A stretch of DNA of 64,000 nt from Diprion similis (GCF_021155765.1 NC_060114.1:16625501-16689500); one strand, 5' to 3'; counted from the first letter of the stretch, positions 24,560 through 37,100 are shown. Notes: generated by a model from the letters alone, not told the origin. Numbers and translations are program-made.

Positions 24560-27500
24560 TCATACTTTGGCGTAGGCAGCGTAGTTTGCTATTCCGCAAC
24601 GGTTTTTATGCCTAACCAGTCTCATGTATCCATTTTCGCCCCAACTATCGCCCCACCAGTTTTTCAATATCCAATAAGTGGGCGTGTAGCCGACTAATAG
24701 CATCGCGTGGTTCACCAGGTCCGAACTGCAACCCTCGTCGTCGTAAACTCCTTGACTATTGATTCATTGGGAGGGCAGAAAAACAAAAGAATATGAGTAA
24801 AATTTCAGCCGTCATTGTTGGGGGGCTTAGGAAAAAAAAAAAAAAAAAACAAAAAAAAAAAAAACCTAGAGACTCCTCACTTACTGGTAAAGCTGAAAGG
24901 TTTTCGGACTCGCGTTAATGGAGACTGCAATCGGTCCGATAGTTGCCACCGCGTATTCCATCGCGTGCTCATCACGAGCCGGAAGTATCGCCCAGGCTGT
25001 GATGTTCACCACGCTGTTGTTTCTTATGAATTTGCAATGCCCCTGCTGTAATTTGTCATTAGATCAGTTATTAAGGGGACTCTATAGTCAGTTGTTACCG
25101 GCCGAGTAAAACGGCACTTGTTACCGACCGAGCATAACGCCACTTGTTACCGACGGAGTAAAATTTCACTTGATTGGAGGATCATCGCGTCAATGCTTAT
25201 TATCATTACGCGTATCGTTCCCAATAAAATATCGCTGATAAATTCTGTACAAGCAATACGGAACATAAATATTCAAAAGTTTTTCTGTTTCAAACGAGAA
25301 TAACGCCGGAAAAAATATTTTAATGCAATTAGTCGTAATTCAAGACATTTTCTGGTATCATCTGACGCGTTAATTAAGACGAACGTTGTTCTTTTTTTTC
25401 CGTACATATTTGTGTTCGGTGTTGCAGGGACTCGGTCGGTAAAAACTGCTTTAATGGAATTTAACAAGTCATTTAAGCATTTTTCCACAATCCTATAACT
25501 AGTGACGTTTTTTTTATAGATTCAGTGGCACGCTTAAGGCTTGTGGAATTGTTGGTACAGTGTACTTCGAACGTTATCCTAGACTAAGCGTGCAAATTTA
25601 GACGTTTTTTCACCGCGTCCTCGTTCCTAATCATAGATGTCATGCGTGTCATGTGAACCTCGCGTTGCGTAATTTTCTACGAGTGATTATGAACGATTGA
25701 AGTTTGGCCACCGTGTCGTTCGGGTTTTTCTACTTCTTCTATCTTTTACCGAAGTTACAGGGTTCCTCTCAGCACAAGATAACCCGCAGTTTAACATTTA
25801 ATTGTGCGCTAGATTATACGCGAGCTGTTGATACTGATAGCCTGTGACTAACTACACTCGTGAATGTTTACAAAAAGCTTTATGAAAACATTATAATACG
25901 AAGGAAATCGTCATCGTCGTCGTCGTCGTTTAGATATCGAAAGTCAAGCAGGCTTCAAGGGCGTGATCACTGATTGTAAATTTTCGGGATACGCTCCGAC
26001 ATCTTTTCTTTTTTTAAATTTTAGTCGACAATAACTTGAATATGACCTTCTGCTCGAACTTTTCGAACGCATATTTTTACCAATTAGAAAAATTACATTT
26101 CAATCAAGGGTCCAACTCTGTCTTTCTCTCTCTTTCTCTTCCTTTTTCTGATTTATGGTATTCCTCAAAGTTGATCTTGATTCGATTTATGACATTTAAT
26201 ATGGAGGAACATCGATTCTATAGAAATCAGTTGTATCGGGAAAATGTTGGACAGATTCACATCAGAAGTGATTCTGTATCAATTATTCTACAGGAGAACT
26301 GTTTCACAGAACATTTTTCGACAGAATAGTTTTCTAATTTCACACATCCAACCCAATACTCGTTCGAAACAACACACGCATAAATACAATATAATTAAAT
26401 TAAATTACTGTAAACCAAATGAATCTGAATTAAATTAAATCAAAATGTACGAAATAGATCAACAATTTTCCTGTACAAAAATATTCTGCAGAGCAATTTT
26501 CCCGTACGAAAAAAAATAATCTGTAGAACAATTTTCCTGTAGAAAAATATTCCGTCTATAAAATCGTCTGTTGAACAATTCTCCCGTAGAATAATTCACG
26601 CTGGATGATTTCTGATGCGAATCTCGAATTTCTTTCTGTAGGAAAATATTTCCAAAGAAACGAATCTGTAGAACATGTCTTCCGTAGAACATCTTTTCTG
26701 TAGAATCGAACCGCATTCATTTACTACGGACCGGCTGATCTCCTTGATCATCCAAACTCACCTGTGCGGTATATGGATAATCTTTATCTGGCATGAGACC
26801 CTTGGCTCTCTCCAAGTACTTCATTGTGTTCCTGAGGGAACCGCCGGAACAACCCAAGTTCCCGACGGAAGTGCTGCAGTCGATAATTTGCTGCGTACTT
26901 AGGGGTATTAACATTCCTGTTTCCTTAAATATTTGACCCTGGATGCTCGTCACAACGGAATATGCGTAGCAGCTTCCGCAGTCCTCTTGGTTTTCCGGTG
27001 GCGTTTTGAATCCTCGTTCCCGCCAATCGAGACGCGAAGGAATTTGTTGTCCGCTTTGTCTGATCGAACTCACCAGTTCGTCGTTTTCAGATAAACGGCG
27101 TCTTCTGCTATGAACTAGCTTGACCTAATCACGAAACACGCGAGTGTTTAATACTTTTTTTATTTCCCCCCCTATCATCATTTTTAACCTCGCCACCGGA
27201 TCACTTCATCCGGATTAGCTTGTTCAAACGAGCTCTTTTCCTCAAACGATAAAAAGTCAATTGGTCGTACGGCTTGACGTTGATCTACTATTCATTGAAC
27301 TTTTTTAAAGATTGTTTTTTTTTTTTTTTGCAATTATTTGCTTTACTACTCGAGTAAAAACATTATCTATATTTTGACTCGGGAATATCATGCGTCATTA
27401 GCGTGTTTGTTTTTCAGAATTTACTTTCACGCCTGTTATTTGACATTTGGACACAGGCTGGATGATCATTTTTAGTATTCTATGAAAACGTTTTGTCAAA

Positions 27501-28217
27501 ACTTTCAGACGTCATCTAAAAGCTGACTCATTTTTTTTTAGTATACGAGCTTCGATGAATCTTTTGGTACCGTTTCATACTACCCATGTAAAAATGGATG
27601 AGAATTGAATTTTGAATTCTAATTGTACGAACTCGAATGCCTCTGAGAATGAAAATCTGAACTCGCTATAAGATAATTCAAGGAATAAATTTATAGTTTA
27701 CCATTTTTAATATATACTCCGGTGTGCTGAGGTCAGCAAAGTGGTTGTCACGCAAGGTGTAACTGTGGTGACCAGCGGCTGCTAAGAGGTTATGTTCGTA
27801 GATTTTTATCAAATTCTCTTCCCAAGCGAGTCTTCGCACGGATTCCTTGGCAGTTGAATAGCTCTTTTTGTACAACGTCTGTGGAGTGAAAATATGAACG
27901 AATCGAATTACGTTACACTCGGGAAAAATTTCATTCGATACAACGAACGAAATTTTTTTCTTTCATTTTTTTTAGTAAAATAGGAATCCTTACAATTGTA
28001 ACGGTTTAAGTATTGCTGAAATTACAAAAAAAAAAAACGGTTCAATCGTTCATTCAGTATGATTACAGTTATTAATTCGTAAAAGTTGCGAAAAAAAATG
28101 CACGCAATAAACATTTTGTTCGTAGGTAGAAAATTAAACATTTTTTTTATTTTTTTTATTTGGAACTAAATTTCTAGGTTAAGGTAATGAAAGAAATTTT
28201 ATCTAATGGTATGGCTT

Positions 28218-28252
<35 letters not shown>

Positions 28253-29016
28253 AAATTACAAGAATAATTTTGAATCATTTTATAGAGCGGTATAAAATTT
28301 TTACGTTCCTAATCGTTTGCCTATCGGGGTTTCTACGAATTTCGCTATACGTATCGTCGGAATTTACTGGTCACAACCAGTTTTCACAGATTGAACCCCC
28401 TCGTGGCACGCAGGCTAAGCAAGGAACTATGCAAGAGCTGTCAGATGTGTAATAATATTTTTTGATTTCACTCTCTTTCTCCCCTCCACGTATTTCGATA
28501 AGAATTACTCTTATTCCGCGGTCAATCATCATCATCATCGCCCATCGACACGTGTCGTTCGTGCCAATTTTTCGTTATCGCTAAGTTTTTTTCTTCTCAT
28601 ACATCTTCTTTTCGTGTCCCCCCTCGATTACCCTGAATAAGTGCTTATTGCGTGAGATTTTTTACATTCCGCTCATTAGACGAGAAGAAAAAGAGAAGCT
28701 TGTTAAAGTAATTGGTCTGTCATTTTTATTTATCCACCCACGCCTATCTGCTCAAGTTATTATTTCTTTACTATATCCAGCGTTATCGATTAAAATTACG
28801 GATCATTTATAATGTACAAAAAAAACAAAAAAAAACAAAAAAAAAAACAAATTTATTCTTCATTTTCTATCTTTCTATCACACTTACTTTGTACTTTTGC
28901 CAATAATTGTCGAGCTTTTCAGACACTTCTTTTGGCAGACCGGTTCCATGTCCGGTTTTCACGGTGCTCAAAACAATCGATACGATCAAAATTAATCCAC
29001 AACTTGATAACCTCAT
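24560..29016 (-). CDS. Cathepsin L-like cysteine protease (papain family C1A), complete
   Basis: Secreted or lysosomal endopeptidase precursor. Five exons: 29016-28888, 27878-27702, 27124-26762, 25045-24885 and 24755-24560 (TGA). Phases match and the join gives 341 residues, the usual cathepsin L length. A hydrophobic signal peptide (SSCGLILIVSIVLS) opens the protein. The I29 inhibitor prodomain starts LDNYWQKYK and includes the ERFNIN-like segment ESVRRLAWEENLIKIYEHN and DNHFADL. The mature enzyme begins near IPSRLDWRERG. The oxyanion Gln (ENQEDCGSCY), catalytic Cys154, His293 (VNHAMLLVGY) and Asn309 (LKNWWGDSWGENGY) are all present, as is the GCSGGS motif. It is odd that the residue after the catalytic Cys is Tyr, where the family has Trp. 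An alternative start is the ATG at 29025, three codons upstream. Exon 4 has a NAGNAG acceptor. Confidence 0.94.
25092..25170. repeat. 26-bp tandem repeat, three units
   Basis: Three head-to-tail 26-bp units beginning TTGTTACCG(G/A)C(C/G)GAG. An inverted, diverged piece (GACTCGGTCGGTAAAAACTG) lies near 25429-25448, so the pair may be the ends of a decayed inverted-repeat element. Confidence 0.75.
26210..26707. repeat. Imperfect fold-back repeat with internal 'CTGTAGAA' iterations
   Basis: The left arm 26210-26335 pairs with the reverse complement of the right arm 26459-26707. For example, AGATTCACATCAGAAGTGAT pairs with the complement of 26590-26620, and ATTATTCTACAGGAGAA with GAATTATTCTACGGGAGAA. 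Each arm is built from loosely repeated TTCTACAG / CTGTAGAA words. It ends about 55 bp from cathepsin exon 3. Confidence 0.6.
27125..28887 (-). other. Cathepsin introns 1 and 2 (with exon 2 between)
   Basis: Intron 2 is 27125-27701 and intron 1 is 27879-28887; exon 2 separates them. They are AT-rich with long poly(A) (28221-28250). Intron 1 holds the E-box palindrome at 28546-28557. Confidence 0.6.
28546..28557. promoter_or_regulatory. 12-bp E-box palindrome CGACACGTGTCG
   Basis: A perfect palindrome around CACGTG in the first intron of the cathepsin gene. MiT/TFE, Myc/Max and related bHLH-Zip dimers bind CACGTG cores. The ACACGTGT flanks are less MiT/TFE-like than TCACGTGA. Functional role inferred. 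Confidence 0.35.
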
Positions 29017-29025
29017 TATACACAT

Positions 29026-30583
29026 GGATGATGATGTTCTGCGAATATAAAGTAAGAGACTGATCGTGATATAGCCGATACTTTTCACTCTTATTGTTCG
29101 TAGGTGAGGTTTTTTTTACCTTTGTCAGCACATACCGCAATCGTTGTTGTAATACCTGTACACGTCGTTTTGTAGAATATATTTATATCCAAGGAGGTCA
29201 AGCATTTTATTCATTTGGTAATTCGTTAAAGTCCCTCCTCCCCACCTCACCGCCCTCTGTAAAAATTACGTCGATAATTAAAAATCTTTTCCAGCTTGAC
29301 AATGACGAATATTAACCGTAATTTTGCTCGATATGTCGCAAAATGGGAAATTTTTTTGAAATTTTTTGTTCGGTAAAAGCTTGGAGTAGATGAAAAAAAA
29401 AAACCAAAAAAATAAAAAAATTACCCTCTACGATGGTGAATGTCGGAAACGAATTTGTGCAAATTCGAATCACACAAGGTAAAATGGAGGAAAAATTTGT
29501 AAAAAGACTTTACTATAGTTGGAATGTTTGAGATAACTGAAATTCTCGTGTTTTTGATCCGATTTTAATGTTTTTCAACTTATTTTGTTCACTATACAGA
29601 GATCTACAGTAATCACCAGTGATAGTAGAAATATCTTGTTGGTTTCATGTTCACCGCATCATTGGTGAAAAGAATAAAAAAAAAAAAAAAAAAAGTTCTT
29701 CACCGAAAAAAAGACGTCATTAAACCAAGTAAATGCGCGTTCACGGGAGTCGATATGAACATCTTATTTGTAAGTATCAAATCAAGATCTGTTGGCCTAA
29801 CAAAATATTTATTTCATCCAAACAGTTCTTGAACCCAACAAATCTTGAACCGACACAATAAAACATTCGTTTCGTCGCTCGTGAACGCAAATTTCGACGA
29901 TTCGACGACTTTTTTCCACTCCACGTGGTGATTTCCTCAAATAAAAGGAAATATCGTCTCTCTTGTCCCAACTTTCGATCGTCAGGCATCGAGCGACTCG
30001 TTTCGTCGATTCGTCCGTAAGCGCGGTTTCTTTTCAGCGTTGGTGCTGCGAAAGTGGCGATAATCTGCAACTCAAGCTTCCAAATTGTTCCGTCCGATGG
30101 CACCACGGATCCATTCAAAAGAGAAGGAGGCGTCAAGCACTCTTTGACGTGAGTTCGCCTATCCGGTAGCTATCGCCCCCCCCCCCCCCCCCCCCTCCGC
30201 CTCAACCTCCTCCCCCTCCTGCCATCGACACAGCTCTCCGAGGTAGCGCCGAGCGAGACTAGAGAACTAGTTCTGAAAATCTTACTGGTGCAATGGCGCG
30301 CATCTCGCGGCGGCGTGTGGTCGCTTGTTCGTGTGCTGTGTGGTAACTACTGTGTCGCGTGCCCCTTTGCCGTGGCGGATAAGAGGCGGTCTTAACCTTA
30401 AACGAGATTAGGAGGGCACAAGCAACCGGTCATCGAACGTCTACAACAACAAACTCTGACTAACTCGGGAAATAAACATTATACAATACATCGATAAATA
30501 TCAAACGTACGAATAATCGAAAGCTTTTTTCAAACCAACGGTAGAAAGTTTTCGAACGTTCGTTTGTCCTTTGTTTTTTTTTT

Positions 30584-30615
<32 letters not shown>

Positions 30616-30734
30616 CTTCTAATTGTCATCCTTCGAAATCAAACCTCTTACCAAGGGAATTTTTTTTTCTGTTTTTTTTTTTTTTTTTCGCCATTGACGG
30701 CAAAAACTAATTACCAGTGTTTGTAATCGTTGAA

Positions 30735-30784
<50 letters not shown>

Positions 30785-30977
30785 ACAATTTATGCCGCAA
30801 CTGTATACGTTCAGTTGCGAATGTGAGATTATACAGTGAGTGTTTAAAAGAGTCGTCAGCAAAACGGACGAGATTTAACCGTCATCTTTGGACTGCTGAT
30901 TCGATCCGTGTTTAAACGTTCGTTTGAATCGCGTATTCTCGGGATAACGATTTATCTTGAATTTATAAGTTTAAATC
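29026..30977. promoter_or_regulatory. Divergent intergenic region between the cathepsin and Mitf
   Basis: About 2 kb separates the two head-to-head coding starts. It holds a CCACGTGG E-box (29931-29938) and a GC-richer patch at 29870-30480 (probable Mitf 5' flank or 5' UTR) interrupted by a C-tract (30176-30196). Poly(T) runs (30587-30615, 30660-30689) and (AT)n at 30738-30781 follow, and then a short leader to the Mitf ATG. A TCAGT-like initiator occurs at 30811-30815. Transcription starts cannot be fixed from sequence alone. Confidence 0.45.
29931..29938. promoter_or_regulatory. E-box palindrome CCACGTGG in the divergent region
   Basis: An extended CACGTG site about 0.9 kb upstream of the cathepsin start and 1.05 kb upstream of the Mitf ATG. 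Compatible with bHLH-Zip binding; inference. Confidence 0.35.
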
Positions 30978-31141
30978 ATGGATGAGTCGGGGATCGATAT
31001 GGGATACGATTTGGCCGCTCTTGGTAACGAGGATTTCGAACTTGAGTACAACAATGACTTTGAACAAGCTCTGTCCATGCTCTCCTCATCGCAGGATTTC
31101 ATGTATTACGAACTCAAGAGTCGAGCACCGGACACTGGCAG
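30978..31141 (+). CDS. Mitf: Mitf coding exon 1 (MITF-A-like N terminus)
   Basis: Encodes 54 residues plus two bases and ends at GGCAG|GTGGGT. The ATG at 30978 is in frame, with no upstream homology needed. In mammalian TFE3 the equivalent ESGI...FYELKS segment serves as an mTORC1-dependent degron (family knowledge). Here the acidic middle is longer, with NDFEQALSMLSSSQDFM before YYELKS. Confidence 0.88.
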
Positions 31142-34100
31142 GTGGGTCCTTTAACGTCCCATCTCTTCGTTTTTTTTTTTTTTGTTTTTTCTTTTTTTTT
31201 TCTTATCAGACTTTTAATATCCGTTTTTACCCTTGCGCGATATGATTTCAGGATCTGTATTCTTGATCTCTGATATCGCTTAATACGTTGATCCGAACAA
31301 CCCCCCCCCCCCCCCCCCCCCCCTTCGTGCATTTGGATCGCGGTCGATCGGGTCTTTTTTTTTTTTCTTTCTTTCTTTCTACCTTCGTTACGCTCGTTCG
31401 CCATCCTTTGACCTCGTCGTTTCGCCAATTTGTTCTGCGTTGTTCTAATGGGGAAAAGAGGGGGGGACGGTGGAAAAAAATTATCGAAAGTCGGCCTTGA
31501 CCTGGGACAGTCGCTCACAGGATCGCTTGGTCTCGATAATGTTGTATACATGTTGTTTTTTTATTGTTACATTAACACACCGAGCAACGATTTTGGTCGG
31601 GATTTAAAGAAGTATTTTACACCCGTTTAGAATGAGTCAACTTTAACTAAATCGCTTTTAATTGTTTTTAAAATTTGGAGATAGTTTGGGATCGAATTTA
31701 TCGACACGCTTGTATCGTTTTACTCTACGGTAGTATAATTTCATGGAACGTTAATCATCAAGTTCAAGTTTCTAAACTATCTTGATTTAACGAGTTTAAG
31801 AGAAGAGAAATATATTTAAAAAAAAAAAAAAAAAAATGTAAATGGAAGATAAATTTTTCAGAACAATTCAATAAAATTTCCAGTTTGCACAGGTGTAATC
31901 CAAGTGAACTTTTCACACACTCTTCGGATTATAGATTATACACAAATTTGCTTCCAACTTATATTGTTAGTCAATCTTTTTGGGTGTAGGTTTGAAAGAT
32001 GACATTTATCAATCCTTTTCATTCCGTCGTCGAGTATATCGCACAGGTTATTCAATTACTTGTTCAAGCGTGAAAACAGAGTTTACAGACATATTATTAT
32101 TGTATATTGACGTCTGACGAGTGTTTTCGACGAGCCGTTGCAGCGCCGAGTCGAACACTTGTTCAAACATATTCTGTGTTTTACACACCGACGCCGTATC
32201 TCTCCATCTCGATCTTCATATTCTTCTCTCTCACTCTCTCACTTCTGGGATTTTGTATACATACTCTCGACGACGCTTATATGCGTCTGTATATATGTAA
32301 TATTTTACTCCACTGATTGTGAGTGATCAGACGGCGAATCAACTAACCAATTAACTCTCATTGAACGATGATGATACACGCTGATATGTACACAGTGATG
32401 TGTGCTCATTCTGCATACTTTCAACCGCCTTACAGACTGTTCAAAGCTTCTCTTCGCGCACATGCTAAACCCAAATTTTATCGCCAATTTCAATTAAGTT
32501 GAAACACAAGGGGAAAGAATAGCAGGAAGCCTTAAGTCACCAATCGAACCGTTACAGGCTTGAAACTGCGATTATTACCTTCGTATGAATATAAGAGATA
32601 TCGATTAACAACATCGCTTCGGGGTTTTTATTGTTAGTCAGAATCTTATGAAACTGGTTTAATAACGTCGACGAATTCAAAGTCATAGTTTCTCACCCTT
32701 CTCTTTTACTTTCCTCGATTGATCATTCTCTTCCTAATTTCCAGAGAGTATATGGATTGCTTAGTATTTGTCAATCCTGGTTTAGACCAATTCTTCACCA
32801 ATTTCATCACCCGATCTCACTTTGACCATTTATTGCCGGTACCTTATCCTGTGTGACCCTGTAACTGTAAGGGGGATTGTCGAAAGCTAGCCTCGTGAGA
32901 ATTGATAGACGGTAGTGAAATTAGGTTTCATTGAAAACAACTCTCAGCGTATATGCCTAGTCGTGTGCAGGTATTGAGAGAAGATTTTCGTTGGAATTGT
33001 CGAGGTCGCTCTGGGAAGAGAACAATATGGTGCAACGTATGTCCACACGGGCATGTCAGGAGTGAACTTTCTAATCGTGGAAACGTTGCTGAAACTTCCG
33101 TACTTACGTTCGCTTTTCATCTTCTTGTTGCATACCATTACTATAAGAGAAATCATAGTTTGTGCTCGTCTTTCTTACGTTTAATACCATATTAATTAAC
33201 CCTTAGAGGACTGGCATGTGCCATTTGGAGAAAGATCATTGACCTACCAACATTTGACTTTAATTTAGTCCAATGTTCTGAACTTAACCCCGAATATTTC
33301 ATTGCGTTAACCCACACTAACCTAGTTCAGCCTCATTCTTATTTGAAATGTGAAAAAAAAAATTCTACTCGCTGTCTTCTCAATGTTTTCTTGGTAGTCC
33401 AAACAACGTTTGTCCCTTAACAGTTAACCCTTTACAAAATGAAAATTGGATTCCATTCGAAAATGGAAGTCATCCATCGATGATGAAAAATATAATAGGA
33501 AAAGCCGATTTTTCTCTCAGTTCGGTTTCATCCTCCGATTTCTCCGTCACGATTTTTGGTATCTGTCAAAGCCTGGTCTGTTCATGGATTAAACGGTCCT
33601 CCAATAAGCCGTCGAGTATCGTCGTCGTCGTCGTCGTCGACGTCGTCGTTGCGTTGCAGCGTCTATCTCGCCTCTGTGGTTAAACTCTGCAGTGTCGGTA
33701 TCTATCTTTATACACAGATCTGTAGATCTATGTACGTGTGTTAGCGCGTGTCGGTATTGTATATGCTGTGTAACACGCGACGGTGTACGGAACGCGACCC
33801 AGTGGAATATTACCGTCCCTTGGAGATTCTGACGTAACCCCGGCTGTTTATACTAGCTCGACGTGTATTTGTTCAACTCGTATTCCGCCCCGCGATATCC
33901 CGTTGTTACAGCAATTAACGACTGAATTACGTTTGCGAGTCTACGAGCCCTGTTTCGTGTTTTTTTTTTTTTTTTTTCTCTTAACCAAATCATCGATCTT
34001 CGTCAAAATCAATGTCCCAACGTCTCTAAAGATTTTCTGCTTCATTTTTAGGCTTCCGGACATGAAAAAAAAAAAAAAAAAAAAAAAAAAAATGCGGGAA

Positions 34101-37100
34101 CTTTATAGGATCAATTTGAGACCCTTTTTTTCACGAACGGGTACAAGTTGAATCAAGTTGAAATTAATCCCAAATACCAAGTTCTACGGTCACCTTGGAG
34201 GTGTAAAAAATTCAAGCTTAATTCCAAGTCGACATATTTACGTCACGTATTTTGATACTCCCAAACTCACTCGTCTAAACCTGCAGAATCATGAAATCTG
34301 TAGAGAAGATAAATCTCACAGCACAACTAAAGGAAAAAGTTCAAAAATAGTTTATTTGTATTTATATCACATGAAAAAAAAATACATATATTCAGTTTAT
34401 ACGTAACCCCTCAGAACACGAATTCTACTCACACTTGTCGAGTTTTGTTTTTTTCTTTTTTTTTCTCTTTCACAATGCCAGCATGTTCTACGAGTTTTTT
34501 CATGCGTGTTTTCCGTACGCAAAGTACCTGTTTCTATAACGGTCGAGTCAGTCTGCGAATGCGCATGCGCCGAGTACTGAAAAGACCAGATTTAACCTCT
34601 AGGAATTGAAAGTGGTCTTTTCCGTACCGCGCGCATGCGCCGTAGCGAACAAATCTGACATTACGTGACCCTAACCTCAATTTCTTGCTTGTTGAAAAAC
34701 TGCAACAAGGAAGCAACGGACTTTTCACCTCGCGTGTTTGCAATATTCGTCTTCGGTTCAATCACCACTCATATTGCAAACTTACGAAATATACATGCCT
34801 AGTGTTATTCTATCCAATCTATTTTCTTTTTTTTTTTTTTTTTTATTAGTTTTCCACGAATTCGCGTTGTCGGATTTACCTAGTTTTCAACACGTCGTCG
34901 TTTCAGTATTATAATTTAATAACGGGGAAAGAAATATCGCTCTCGAGATTGTTTATACGTTACGGTTTTCCAGCGTGTGTCATTCGCCGGCTGGAGGAGG
35001 ATAACCTAATCGGAAAGAGCAAAGTGCAGGCAAACCGCGCATTGTTCACTATATAGCAGGGTTCAATAAAGACTCAGCGAGATACACTCAGCGCCTCGCT
35101 TAGTTTTTATCTAAAAAGGAAACGACGGTTTTTTTTCTTTTTTTTTCGCACCTTTTTTTTTGTCCTCCCCCCCTCCCCCCCCCCCACACTTCTTCTTCTC
35201 TCTTTCTTTTCAAACCGCAATATAAATAGACGGAGTGTAATTTGTGCGAAAGCACGAGGGAACTCAGCGGCGTAACTGCCTGATTGCTTACGCAAAGAAA
35301 ATCTTTTTTGTTATTGTGCTACGAGAGAAGTGCGCTGGCGAATAATGTCACATCGAATTTCAATTATCGAATGTATCGAGTAATATACGATCGATCCGAT
35401 TTATTCAACGTCACATTCGTTATTCGATCGCAAGATTGGACAGATTCCCTTCTACAGGTATATGTAGATATACACTCGATGTCAAAGTCTCGAATTACGT
35501 GGGTGGCGGAGAAGCTTTTAAGATATTGTTTGCTCTTCGTCAGTTGTAAACGTCGAGTTGAAGAAAATTGGACCAATTTATATCTACGGAATATATTTAA
35601 ATCTGTATTATTATAGCTATACCGGATTATACGACTGGGAATTCCCTGACGTTGGCTGTGAATATTTGAGGTCTGACACCTGGGAGTTTAACACTCATTA
35701 ATTTTTGCCCGAACCGGTTTTCAAGACTCCAGACTCGTCGTGAGGATTTTAAATTATTTTACTCTAGATCGCAGTATAATTGTTTCGCAAATGTTTATGG
35801 GATTTTTTTTCTACCTTTTATATAATTCGAAATAATTTCTTTTCTCGGAGGCTTTTAAACTGTTTCGGTTAGATTTGAGAAATGGGTTTAATAGTTTTGG
35901 AATTGATTTCAACGGTCGTTTCAAAAGATTTTCCCAAGTGCTGGTTGAAGTCATTTTTCGAACTCGCAGGCTATGATCTTGAAACACTTCATACCCAACT
36001 TGACGGAACGTGGTTTTGGGATTTGAAAAATGTTTTCAAGATTTTTAGGTGATCCTAATGGTTCTAGGAACTACTACGATTATTCTTGTGTACTCCAGTC
36101 ACGAAGGGTGGTCGACCTCTCGTATGAAACTAACCGTTCAGTATTCGCGTCTGTAAAAAAAATTTTCAGCAAAAATCTTACTCACCAAGACATCGGATCG
36201 AGTTTTTCGCAGAGGATTCGGGACGGTTTTTATCACCGATAGAATAGCCGGATGTACAAGGTGTGAGCTGACTCGAAAACAGCAATTTTATGGCGTTGTT
36301 TTGCATGAGGAGGAATGATGGTTACAGATTGGGATCGAAATTTCTCTTTCCCGCAGATTGACGAAGCTGTGAAGTCAGCTATTTACCAACTTGGGGTATA
36401 CCTGCACTATTTTTATGGGGTTGAAGTTTCTAAGGTTATTGTAACGACGCCATTTTAGTATGGTCTGAAATCTAGAAGACAGTAGGCTAGCATAAAGCAA
36501 AATGTGTCTCACATTTTTCAAAACTCAATTTCATAGTGATTTCGAAATTGTGAATTGGGGATTTTTTTTTCTCTTCAATGTTCCATTACGTCAATGTTAC
36601 TCGCTTCAATTTTGTTCTCTTTCATTTATTGACTCTTATAGTCTAGAAATTTGGAAGTAAGGGGTTTTTGAGGTTCCTGAGAACTTGTAATGGCATGTCC
36701 AACATGGTGGACGCAAATGCGAGTAATTATTTGATTTCGATGGTGACTTGGTACCTGACCCTTTTTGAGGCCGCTGATCATTGATTTAAAATCAAAATTG
36801 AGAAATTCAGCGTAATCGAGTTTTTGATCCGCTTCTTTAAATTTCTGAATTTTGAATTCAAACAAGTAAGCAGCGTTATGAAAAAATCTTTAGGTATCAA
36901 GATTTATCAAAATCGACTAATTTCTTACATTTTCAACGGCTATCTAAAATTCGATGGAATTTTAACCATAATATCGGACTCATCTCGGTAGAATCGCATG
37001 GCGGTCACGTTGGGTGAAATTCACCCGAAAAGTGATTTTTTACTTCAAAACTCAGTTCTAAAAATCGTAAAAAAAATATTTGGGTATTGTTCAATGATCG

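Larger units (their letters stand above)
25046..26761 (-). other. Cathepsin intron 3
   Basis: A 1.7-kb intron with two repeat structures, annotated separately: a 26-bp tandem repeat at 25092-25170 and an imperfect fold-back at 26210-26707. No additional exon seen. Confidence 0.6.

Noticed and set aside
31114..31551. 145-codon minus-strand frame
   Set aside because: Formed by poly(G), poly(K) and simple repeats opposite Mitf intron 1; not protein-like.
32953..33195. Open frames on both strands (MPSRVQVLREDF... and antisense)
   Set aside because: No recognisable family, no convincing splice context, near chance length.
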